The notes under the pieces are model-generated. The model saw only the letters and a program-made list of their open reading frames with translations. It made no database searches and was not told the DNA's origin. 5,295 nt of DNA from positions 1 to 5,295 of the forward strand of contig JAEXTE010000204.1 in assembly GCA_023453655.1 (NCBI GenBank), given 5' to 3'. How positions within the stretch are numbered: the first letter of the stretch is position 1; the number at the start of each line of letters is the position of its first letter. Position numbers and translations under genes: made by a program. This document shows positions 1 to 5,295 of this stretch, piece by piece. The DNA comes from Pseudomonadota bacterium. GTDB lineage: Bacteria > Pseudomonadota > Gammaproteobacteria > Xanthomonadales > Xanthomonadaceae.

Positions 1-845
1 AGGCATTGATCGAGACGCGGCTGGGCCTGGTCACCGCTTCGGTCTCACCCTCGGTGGGCTCGGTGTACGGCGTGCGCCAGCAGCTGGGCGACGCGTTGTT
101 CATCGCGATCTCGCAGTCCGGTCGCAGCCCCGACCTGCTGCGCAATGCCGAGGCCGCGCGCGAGGCCGGCGCGCGGGTGGTCGCGCTGGTGAACGTCGCC
201 GATTCGCCGCTGGCGGCCCTGGCCGACGTCGTGGTGCCGCTGCATGCCGGGCCCGAACGCAGCGTGGCGGCGACCAAGAGCTACCTGGCCTCGCTCTCGG
301 CCCTGCTGCAGCTGGTGTCGGCCTGGGACGCCGAGCCGGCGCTGGCGGACGCGCTCGATGCGCTTCCCGATGCGCTGCGCGCGGCGTGGAACTGCGACTG
401 GGCGCCGGCGCGCGAGGGCCTGCGCCAGGCGCGCAACCTGTTCGTGCTCGGCCGCGGGCCGGGACTGGGCGCGGCCCAGGAGCTGGCGCTCAAGTTCAAG
501 GAAACCTGTGGATTGCACGCCGAGGCCTACAGCGCGGCCGAAGTGAAGCACGGTCCGATGGCGCTGGTCGGCGCCGGGTTTCCGGTGCTCATGCTCGCCC
601 AGCCCGACGACACCGGGCCCGGGACGCGCGCGCTTGCCGACGAGCTGCGCGCACGCGGCGCCAGCGTATGGCTGGCCGACGCGGGCGGCGACGCCGACCT
701 GCCGCTGCCGGCGGCGCCGCATCCGGCCTTCGCGCCCCTGCTGCAGGTGCAGGCGTTCTACCGGATGGCCAACGCGCTGTCGCTGGCGCGCGGCTTCGAT
801 CCGGACATGCCGCCGCACCTGAACAAGGTCACCGAGACGATCTAG
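1..845 (+). CDS. nagB-II: SIS-domain glucosamine-6-phosphate deaminase, NagB-II type (5' partial)
   Basis: This is the isomerase-like part of the GlmS/AgaS family without a glutaminase domain. It is expected to convert glucosamine-6-phosphate to fructose-6-phosphate and ammonia in the cytoplasm, the last GlcNAc-specific step. Two SIS lobes are visible. The first has the phosphosugar-binding motif SQSGRSPD (from nt 111) and SVAATKSY. The second has LGRG, ALKFKETCGLHAEAYSAAEVKHGP (catalytic Glu codon at 540-542) and the GlmS-like end HLNKVTET. About 281 residues are visible. The family usually has about 330-350, so roughly 55-65 N-terminal residues lie upstream of the window, and the reading frame is open to the left edge. 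A TTG at nt 6 falls inside the conserved region and is not taken as the start. nagA follows on the same strand and supports the deaminase assignment over a biosynthetic GlmS or AgaS. The family is certain; the exact substrate is inferred from context. Confidence 0.93.
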   Translation, partial: ALIETRLGLVTASVSPSVGSVYGVRQQLGDALFIAISQSGRSPDLLRNAEAAREAGARVVALVNVADSPLAALADVVVPLHAGPERSVAATKSYLASLSALLQLVSAWDAEPALADALDALPDALRAAWNCDWAPAREGLRQARNLFVLGRGPGLGAAQELALKFKETCGLHAEAYSAAEVKHGPMALVGAGFPVLMLAQPDDTGPGTRALADELRARGASVWLADAGGDADLPLPAAPHPAFAPLLQVQAFYRMANALSLARGFDPDMPPHLNKVTETI

Positions 846-941
846 ATGACGTCGTCGGCGTGCTTCGATATCCACGCGCGCCGCGCCCTCGAACGCGGCG
901 CCCCGACGATTCCAGCCTGCACCGGAGGGCCAACGCGATGA
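846..941 (+). CDS. Possible 31-codon relay ORF between nagB-II and nagA (doubtful)
   Basis: An ATG directly follows the nagB-II TAG stop (TAGATG) and opens a 31-codon frame whose TGA overlaps the nagA ATG as ATGA. It is also the in-frame continuation of nagB-II past its amber stop. The peptide begins MTSSACFDIHARRALERG and matches nothing I recognise. The first 21 codons are mostly G/C at the third position, as in the neighbouring genes, but the last ten are not. That stretch contains the nagA ribosome binding site. No clear Shine-Dalgarno precedes the ATG. Stop-free stretches of this length are common by chance at this GC content, so this is recorded as a possibility only. Confidence 0.15.
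   Translation: MTSSACFDIHARRALERGAPTIPACTGGPTR
878..901 (+). other. Intercistronic G/C stem-loop between nagB-II and nagA
   Basis: GCGCCGCG at 878-885 is the exact inverted complement of CGCGGCGC at 894-901, giving an 8-bp all-G/C stem with an 8-nt loop (CCCTCGAA). No T-run follows, so it does not look like a canonical rho-independent terminator. It lies 32 nt past the nagB-II stop and 22 nt before the nagA ribosome binding site, which stays outside the stem. A role in mRNA stability or in setting NagB-II/NagA ratios is conceivable but inferred. G/C-rich inverted repeats also arise by chance in such DNA. Confidence 0.4.
924..928 (+). promoter_or_regulatory. Ribosome binding site of nagA
   Basis: GGAGG at 924-928 lies 9 nt before the ATG at 938 and matches the Shine-Dalgarno core. 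It fixes the nagA start at 938, although the reading frame is open much further upstream, through nagB-II. It is the strongest ribosome binding site in the window. Confidence 0.75.
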
Positions 942-2095
942 CATCCCCCACCGCCCTGGTCAACGGCCGCGTGCTGCTCGACGAGGGCTTCCGCGACGAC
1001 GTCGCCGTGCTGCTGTCGGCGGGGCGGGTGCAGGCCGTGGTCGAGGCGGGCGATGCGCGCGTGCGCGACGCCGCGCGCGTCGACCTGGCCGGCGGATCGC
1101 TGCTGCCGGGCTTCATCGATGCGCAGGTCAATGGCGGTGGCGGCGTGCTGCTCAACAACACGCCGACGGTCGAAGGCATCCGCGCCATCGCCGCGGCGCA
1201 TCGGCGCCACGGCACCACGGGACTGCTCCCGACCCTGATCAGCGACCGTGCCGACACCATGCGCGAGGCGATCGGCGCGGTGCGCGACGCCATCGCCCGG
1301 GGCGTGCCCGGCGTGCTCGGCATCCACCTAGAAGGGCCCTACCTCGCTGCCGAGCGCAAGGGCACGCACGACGCGTCGGTGTTCCGCGTGCCCGATGCCG
1401 GCGAACTGGAGCTGGTCACGTCGCTGTCCGGCGGCGTCACCCTGGTGACGCTGGCGCCCGAACGGGTGCCGCCCGACGCCATCCGTGCCCTGGTCGCGCG
1501 CGGCGCCGTCGTCGCGGCGGGGCATACCGCGGCCAGCCATGCGCAGGTGCGCGCCGGGCTCGAAGCCGGGGTGCGTGGCTTCACCCATCTCTACAACGCG
1601 ATGTCCCCATTGACCGCGCGCGAGCCGGGCGTGGTGGGCGCGGCACTGGAGGATCGCGACAGCTGGTGCGGCTTGATCGTCGACGGCGTGCACGTGCATC
1701 CGGCCAGCCTGCGCGTCGCGCTGGCGGCCAAGCCGCGCGGCAAGCTGTTCCTGGTCACCGACGCGATGCCGATGGTCGGCGCGGACAGGCCGTCGTTCGA
1801 GCTCTACGGCGAAACCATCACCGCGGTCGACGGCGTGGTGCGCAATGCGGCCGGCGCGCTCGCGGGGTCGGCGCTCGACATGGCCAGCGCGGTGCGCAAC
1901 TGCGTGCGCCTGCTCGACCTGCCGCTGGCCGAGGCGGCACGCATGGCCTCGCGCTACCCGGCCGAATTCCTGGGCCTCGCGGCCACCCGCGGCCGCATCG
2001 CCGCCGGGATGGACGCCGATCTCGTGTTGCTGGACGAGGCGCTCGGGGTGCGCGCGACCTGGATCGGCGGCGACATGGAGCGCTACGCGGCGTGA
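938..2095 (+). CDS. nagA: N-acetylglucosamine-6-phosphate deacetylase
   Basis: This cytoplasmic amidohydrolase (385 residues, the usual family length) hydrolyses GlcNAc-6-phosphate to glucosamine-6-phosphate and acetate, supplying the substrate of the upstream deaminase. The TIM-barrel motifs are in order: FIDAQVNGGGG (59-69), HLEGPYL with metal-ligand Glu132, AAGHTA with metal-ligand His196, THLYNAM with metal-ligand His217, VDGVHVHP with His251/His253, and TDAMPM with catalytic Asp275. Residue 63 is Gln where other amidohydrolases have the first His of HxH, as in the single-metal E. coli-type enzyme. The C-terminal strand GRIAAGMDADLVLLD closes the small beta domain. The ATG at 938 is chosen because GGAGG lies 9 nt upstream and the protein then begins with the normal family N-terminus (ALVNGRVLLDEG). 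The TGA overlaps the GTG of nagX by 4 nt, so the two are probably translationally coupled. No defects are seen. Confidence 0.97.
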   Translation: MTSPTALVNGRVLLDEGFRDDVAVLLSAGRVQAVVEAGDARVRDAARVDLAGGSLLPGFIDAQVNGGGGVLLNNTPTVEGIRAIAAAHRRHGTTGLLPTLISDRADTMREAIGAVRDAIARGVPGVLGIHLEGPYLAAERKGTHDASVFRVPDAGELELVTSLSGGVTLVTLAPERVPPDAIRALVARGAVVAAGHTAASHAQVRAGLEAGVRGFTHLYNAMSPLTAREPGVVGAALEDRDSWCGLIVDGVHVHPASLRVALAAKPRGKLFLVTDAMPMVGADRPSFELYGETITAVDGVVRNAAGALAGSALDMASAVRNCVRLLDLPLAEAARMASRYPAEFLGLAATRGRIAAGMDADLVLLDEALGVRATWIGGDMERYAA

Positions 2096-3159
2096 GCGGC
2101 GCGGTCCGCTTCCGATCGGTCGATGCGCTGCGCGGCCTGACGGTCGCGGCGATGCTGCTGGTCAACACGCCGGGCGACTGGGGCCACGTGTACGCGCCGC
2201 TGCTGCACGCGGACTGGCACGGCTGCACGCCCACCGACCTGGTGTTCCCTTTCTTCCTGTTCGTGGTCGGGGTGTCGATCGCGCTCGGCGTCGTGCCGCG
2301 CGCCGCGCAGGGCGCCGACCTGCATGCGCTGCACCGTGCGATCCTCGCGCGCGGGCTGCGCATCGTCGGCCTCGGACTGCTGCTGCACCTGGCGATGTGG
2401 TGGGCCTACGACCTGCCGCACTACCGGCCGTGGGGCGTCCTGCAGCGGATCGGCCTGTGCTTCCTGCTGGCCGCGCCGATCGCGATCCACCTCGGCGCGC
2501 GCGCGCAGTGGGCGCTGGTCGCGGCCCTGCTGTTGGGCTGGTGGGCACTGCTGGCGCCGGACGGCTACGCCGAATTCCGGAATCTCGCCGACCGGATCGA
2601 TACCGCGCTGTTCGCGCCCCATCTGTACCGCTATGACGCGGCCACCGGGCTGGGCCGCGATCCGGAGGGCCTGCTGACTACCCTGCCCGCGCTCGCCACG
2701 GTACTGCTGGGCGTGCGGATGGGGACGTGGCTGCGCTGCGGCCAGCGGCGACGGCTGCAGCTGGCGGCCCTGGCCATGCTCGCGGCCGGGGCGCTGTGGT
2801 CGCTGGCGATGCCGCTCAACAAGGCGCTGTGGACCTCGTCCTACGTGTTGTGGAGCGCCGGCTGGGCGACGCTGGCGCTGTGGTTGCTGCACGTGCTGGT
2901 CGATCACAGGGGCTGGCCGGCCATCGGGCGCAGCTTCGGCGCCAACGCCATCACCGCCTATGCCGGTTCGGCGCTGCTGGTCTGCGCGCTGGTCGCAGCC
3001 GGCGTCTGGGGCGACCTGTACCAGGCCGGCTTCGCCGCCTGGATGACGCCGCTCGCCGGGCCCTACCTGCCATCGCTGGCGTTCGCGCTCGCCTTCGTCG
3101 CACTGTGGTGGGGCGTCGTGCACTGGATGGACCGGCGCGGCTGGCACCTGAAGGTCTGA
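2092..3159 (+). CDS. nagX: NagX-type inner-membrane protein, HGSNAT-like (DUF5009) putative acetyltransferase
   Basis: This polytopic membrane protein of 355 residues resembles heparan-alpha-glucosaminide N-acetyltransferase and is the type encoded in GlcNAc operons of xanthomonads. The N-terminus RSVDALRGLTVAAMLLVN is the family hallmark. LLHADWHG (37-44) carries His39, aligning with the catalytic His of human HGSNAT (KHASWNG). TDLVFPFFLFVVGVSIAL, GVLQRIGLCFLLA, DPEGLLTTLPALATVLLG, MPLNKALWTSSYVLWSAGW and GANAITAYAGS follow in family order. About ten hydrophobic segments are visible, from near 15-25 to 325-345. The GTG start at 2092 overlaps the nagA stop and has GGAG at 2077-2080. It puts the conserved RSVDALRG at residues 8-15, as expected. 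The role is inferred from the family and operon: it may acetylate amino sugars across the inner membrane before uptake or phosphorylation. Direct activity for bacterial NagX is poorly established as far as I know. Confidence 0.9.
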   Translation: MSGAVRFRSVDALRGLTVAAMLLVNTPGDWGHVYAPLLHADWHGCTPTDLVFPFFLFVVGVSIALGVVPRAAQGADLHALHRAILARGLRIVGLGLLLHLAMWWAYDLPHYRPWGVLQRIGLCFLLAAPIAIHLGARAQWALVAALLLGWWALLAPDGYAEFRNLADRIDTALFAPHLYRYDAATGLGRDPEGLLTTLPALATVLLGVRMGTWLRCGQRRRLQLAALAMLAAGALWSLAMPLNKALWTSSYVLWSAGWATLALWLLHVLVDHRGWPAIGRSFGANAITAYAGSALLVCALVAAGVWGDLYQAGFAAWMTPLAGPYLPSLAFALAFVALWWGVVHWMDRRGWHLKV

Positions 3160-3237
3160 GCAACGCGAAGTGGCGGGGCCCGCACCCGTGCTCCCGGTTC
3201 ACCGCTCGATCACGGCAGGCGACGCCACACTCGCGCC

Positions 3238-4341
3238 ATGCCTTCCCGCCTCCGTCCGGCACGCCGCCGCGCCCTGACCCCCGCCGAGCGCGACGCGATC
3301 GAGGCCGGGCTGCGCTACGTCAGCGATACCGCGCCCGGCATCAGTCGCCAGCGCCGCGGCCGCGGCTTCTGCTACCGCGATCCCGATGGCGCGGTGGTGC
3401 GCGACCCGGACACCCTCCAGCGCATCCGTTCGCTCGCCATCCCGCCGGCCTATCGCCAGGTCTGGATCTGCGCTTCGCCGCTCGGCCACCTGCAGGCCAC
3501 CGGCCGCGATGCGCGCGGGCGCAAACAGTACCGCTACCACCCCGACTGGCGGCCGCTGCGCGATGCCAACAAGTTCGACCGCATCGTCGCCTTCGGCCAC
3601 GCATTGCCCAGGCTGCGCCGGCGCGTGCGCGCCGACCTGGCGCTGCCGGGACTGCCGCGCGACAAGGTGCTGGCCGGCGTGGTGGCGATCATGGCTTGCA
3701 CCCTGATCCGCGTGGGCAACGACTGCTACGCGCGCGAGAACGGCTCGTTCGGCCTGACCACGCTGCGCACGCGCCACGCCCGCTTCCTCGGCCGGGAGCT
3801 GCGCCTGCAGTTCAACGGCAAGGGCGGGCGCGCGCACGAGGCGGGCATCCAGGACATGCGGCTGCTGCGGCTGGTGCGCGCCATGCACGAACTGCCGGGA
3901 CAGCGCCTGTTCCAGTACCGCGACGAGGCGGGCGAACTGGTGCCGGTGGAATCGAGCGACGTCAACGCCTACCTGCGCGACTGCATGGGCGCGTCGTTCA
4001 CCGCCAAGGACTTCCGCACTTGGGGCGCGACCGAGGCCGCGTTCCGGCAGCTGGCGGCGATTCCCGCCGACGCCGCGACCTCGGACACCGCCGCCGCAGG
4101 CATCTGCCGCGACGTAGTCACGGCGGTCGCGGCGATGCTCGGCAACACGCCGACGGTGTGCCGCAAGAGCTACGTCGATCCGCGCGTGTTCGAGGGCTGG
4201 CGCGACGGCAGCCTGCATCGTCGCGCGGCGCGTGCGCGCGGCCCGCGGCAATGGGAGGCTGCGCTGCTGGGCTTCCTGTCGCGGTCCTCGCGCGGCGGCG
4301 CGGGCGGCCGTCAGCGTTCGACCGCGCTGCGGACCACGTAG
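3238..4341 (+). CDS. topIB: DNA topoisomerase IB (poxvirus/bacterial type)
   Basis: This 367-residue type IB topoisomerase relaxes supercoils by nicking one strand through a 3'-phosphotyrosyl link and needs no ATP. The N-terminal domain carries GLRYVSDTAPGISRQRRGRG, RIRSLAIPPAYRQVWIC and HLQATGRDARGRKQYRYHPDW. The catalytic domain has Arg158 (LIRVGND), Lys195 (FNGKGGRAHE), Arg260 (KDFRTWGA), Asn303 (LGNTP) and the nucleophile Tyr312 (RKSYVDPRV). Asn303 stands where the poxvirus enzyme has His; Asn is the known bacterial variant, as in Deinococcus. The ATG at 3238 is the only ATG, GTG or TTG in this frame between the nagX stop (3159) and the conserved N-terminus. It lacks a well-placed Shine-Dalgarno; the nearest AGG, at 3217, is too far. 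It shares strand with the nag genes after 78 nt, but no functional link is apparent and it may have its own promoter. Its last 31 nt overlap the end of the cyclase gene on the other strand. Confidence 0.96.
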   Translation: MPSRLRPARRRALTPAERDAIEAGLRYVSDTAPGISRQRRGRGFCYRDPDGAVVRDPDTLQRIRSLAIPPAYRQVWICASPLGHLQATGRDARGRKQYRYHPDWRPLRDANKFDRIVAFGHALPRLRRRVRADLALPGLPRDKVLAGVVAIMACTLIRVGNDCYARENGSFGLTTLRTRHARFLGRELRLQFNGKGGRAHEAGIQDMRLLRLVRAMHELPGQRLFQYRDEAGELVPVESSDVNAYLRDCMGASFTAKDFRTWGATEAAFRQLAAIPADAATSDTAAAGICRDVVTAVAAMLGNTPTVCRKSYVDPRVFEGWRDGSLHRRAARARGPRQWEAALLGFLSRSSRGGAGGRQRSTALRTT

Positions 4342-5295
4342 CGGTTCCGGCCGCCGGCCTTGGCCTCGTACAGCGCCTCGCCCGCGGCCTTGAACAGCTG
4401 CGGCATGGTCAGCGGCGTGCGCAGCGCCGCGATGGCGCCGCAGCTGATCGTCAGCCGCCCGGTGGGCGAGCCGCAGTGCCGGGATCGCCAGCGCTTCGAT
4501 CGCGGCCATGAACTTCTCCATCAGCGGCACCGGATCGGGCGTGTCGGGAAGGACCACCGCGAATTCCTCGCCGCCGTAGCGCGCCACCAGGTCGGAGTGC
4601 CGCGCGGTGTCGCGCAGGGCGGCGGCGACGCGGCGCAGCGCGGCATCGCCGGCGGGATGGCCGTACAGGTCGTTGTACTGCTTGAAGTGGTCGATATCCG
4701 CCAGCGCGATGCACAGGCCCTGCCCGTGCGCACGGCTGTGCGCGTCGAGCCGCGGCAGCTCGGCATCCAGGTGCCGGCGGTTGGCGATGCCGGTCAGCGG
4801 GTCCTTCAGCACCTCCAGCGCCAGGCTCACCTTTTCCTGCAGCAGCTCGCGGTTGGCCTCGCGCAGCGCCAGCTCCGCGCGCATGCTGTCGGTGATGTCG
4901 GCCACATAGCCCACCGCGCGGGTCGGCACGCCGTCGCGGTGCTCGACCGCGGCCAGCGACCGCAGCCAGCGGATCTCGCCGTCGGACGCATGATCCGGAA
5001 GATGATCGAATAGTCGTCGCCGCGGGCCAGCAGGTCGGCGGCGCGCTCGTTCACGTCGGTCGCGCGGTCGACGTCCTCGGGATGGATGAACGGGCGGAAG
5101 TCGGCCAGCGAGGTCACCGGCCGTGCCGGGTCGCGTCCCATGATCCGGTGCCAGGACGCGTCGCAATACAGCCGGTCGGCGGCGATGTCGTAATCCCAGA
5201 TGCCGAGCCCGCCGACCCGTGCGGCGATCGAAAGCCGTTCCTGGCTCTCGCGCAACGACCGCTCGGCCGCGCGCTCGGCGGTGACCTCGCGCGAG
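4311..5295 (-). pseudogene. PAS-GGDEF diguanylate cyclase, two apparent frameshifts, 5' partial
   Basis: An intact protein of this kind would sense a signal through PAS and make cyclic di-GMP from two GTP. The gene enters from the right edge. A linker (TAERAAERSLRESQERL) suggests another domain upstream. A PAS_3-like domain follows (GIWDYDIAADRLYCDASW, FIHPEDV, then EIRWL, VGYVADIT) and then GGDEF (DPLTGIANRR, DIDHFKQYNDLYGHPAGD). The inhibitory-site motif RHSD lies five residues before the active-site GGEEF (nt 4575-4561). The homology lies in three pieces: 5294-4987 in one frame, 4986-4480 in another, and 4478-4311 back in the first, ending KAGGRNRYVVRSAVER. This implies one missing base near 4986/4987 and one extra G at about 4479. 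Without correction, translation ends at the TGA at 4829-4827, before GGDEF. With both corrected, 327 codons are visible. The TTG at 5255 lies inside the linker and is not a real start. Decay and sequence error cannot be told apart here. Confidence 0.85.

Noticed and set aside
386..937. Upstream open extension of the nagA frame
   Set aside because: It runs through nagB-II in another frame with a low-complexity Arg/Ala/Gly-rich translation. The GGAGG site and the family N-terminus place the start at 938.
45..944. Long minus-strand open frame opposite nagB-II
   Set aside because: Its translation is rich in Arg, Gln and His, as is typical of antisense shadows in GC-rich genes, with no domain recognisable.
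1156..1170. 15-nt sequence CAACACGCCGACGGT, repeated at 4143-4157
   Set aside because: Both copies encode NTPTV in unrelated proteins with the preferred codons. This is coincidence rather than a repeat element.
1666..2091. Upstream open extension of the nagX frame
   Set aside because: It overlaps the conserved C-terminal third of nagA out of frame, and its translation is arginine-rich shadow sequence. The GTG overlapping the nagA stop fits the family length.
2083..3147. Long minus-strand open frame opposite nagX
   Set aside because: It is compositionally biased (Gln, Arg, Pro), mirrors nagX, and has no recognisable fold or ribosome binding site.
3160..3237. Search for a nag operon terminator after nagX
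   Set aside because: Only tiny inverted repeats with 0-2 nt loops (for example GCAC-CC-GTGC) are present and no T-run follows, so no terminator is called.
3199..4310. Minus-strand open frame continuing past the cyclase end under topIB
   Set aside because: It exists only because the surplus base at about 4479 moves the cyclase out of its true terminal frame. The sequence after that point is antisense to topIB.
2727..4511. Long plus-strand open frame crossing nagX, the intergenic gap, topIB and the cyclase end
   Set aside because: It spans several real genes in a wrong frame and reads as Arg/Ala/Gly-rich low-complexity sequence.
4360..5013. Plus-strand open frame opposite the GGDEF region
   Set aside because: It is the antisense shadow of a clearly recognisable GGDEF domain, and its translation has no family features.

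Overview
The window is a very GC-rich, densely coded stretch whose gene content fits a member of the Xanthomonadaceae/Lysobacteraceae (Xanthomonas, Lysobacter, Luteimonas or a relative). This placement is inference from three things: the base composition, the strong G/C preference at third codon positions, and a SIS-type nagB-II - nagA - nagX run of the kind described for N-acetylglucosamine (GlcNAc) use in Xanthomonas. No rRNA or other taxonomic marker is present.

Positions 1-3159 (plus strand) hold the 3' part of a GlcNAc catabolic operon. A SIS-fold glucosamine-6-phosphate deaminase (nagB-II, 5' end outside the window) is followed by GlcNAc-6-phosphate deacetylase (nagA, with all expected metal and catalytic residues) and the membrane protein nagX, related to heparan-alpha-glucosaminide N-acetyltransferase. 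NagA converts GlcNAc-6-P to GlcN-6-P plus acetate. NagB-II converts GlcN-6-P to fructose-6-P plus ammonia. NagX probably acts on amino sugars at the inner membrane. nagA and nagX overlap by 4 nt. nagB-II and nagA are separated by 92 nt holding a perfect 8-bp G/C stem-loop and a 31-codon reading frame that starts directly after the nagB-II stop and ends on the nagA start codon. The operon promoter, the kinase, the transporter and the regulator are not in the window.

Positions 3238-4341 (plus strand) encode a complete poxvirus-type bacterial DNA topoisomerase IB with all five active-site residues, unrelated in function to the nag genes. It has no good Shine-Dalgarno sequence.

Positions 4311-5295 (minus strand) carry the 3' part of a PAS-GGDEF diguanylate cyclase gene, converging on the topoisomerase gene and overlapping its last 31 nt. 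Its PAS and GGDEF homology runs through three reading-frame segments, separated by an apparent 1-nt deletion near 4986/4987 and an apparent 1-nt insertion near 4479. As given, translation would stop before the GGDEF domain. It is either a young pseudogene or a place of sequence error. The other four genes are intact over their visible lengths.

I found no RNA gene, insertion sequence, CRISPR array, attachment site or convincing rho-independent terminator. I do not see a new biological system. The points most worth a second look are the broken cyclase and the nagB-II/nagA junction.
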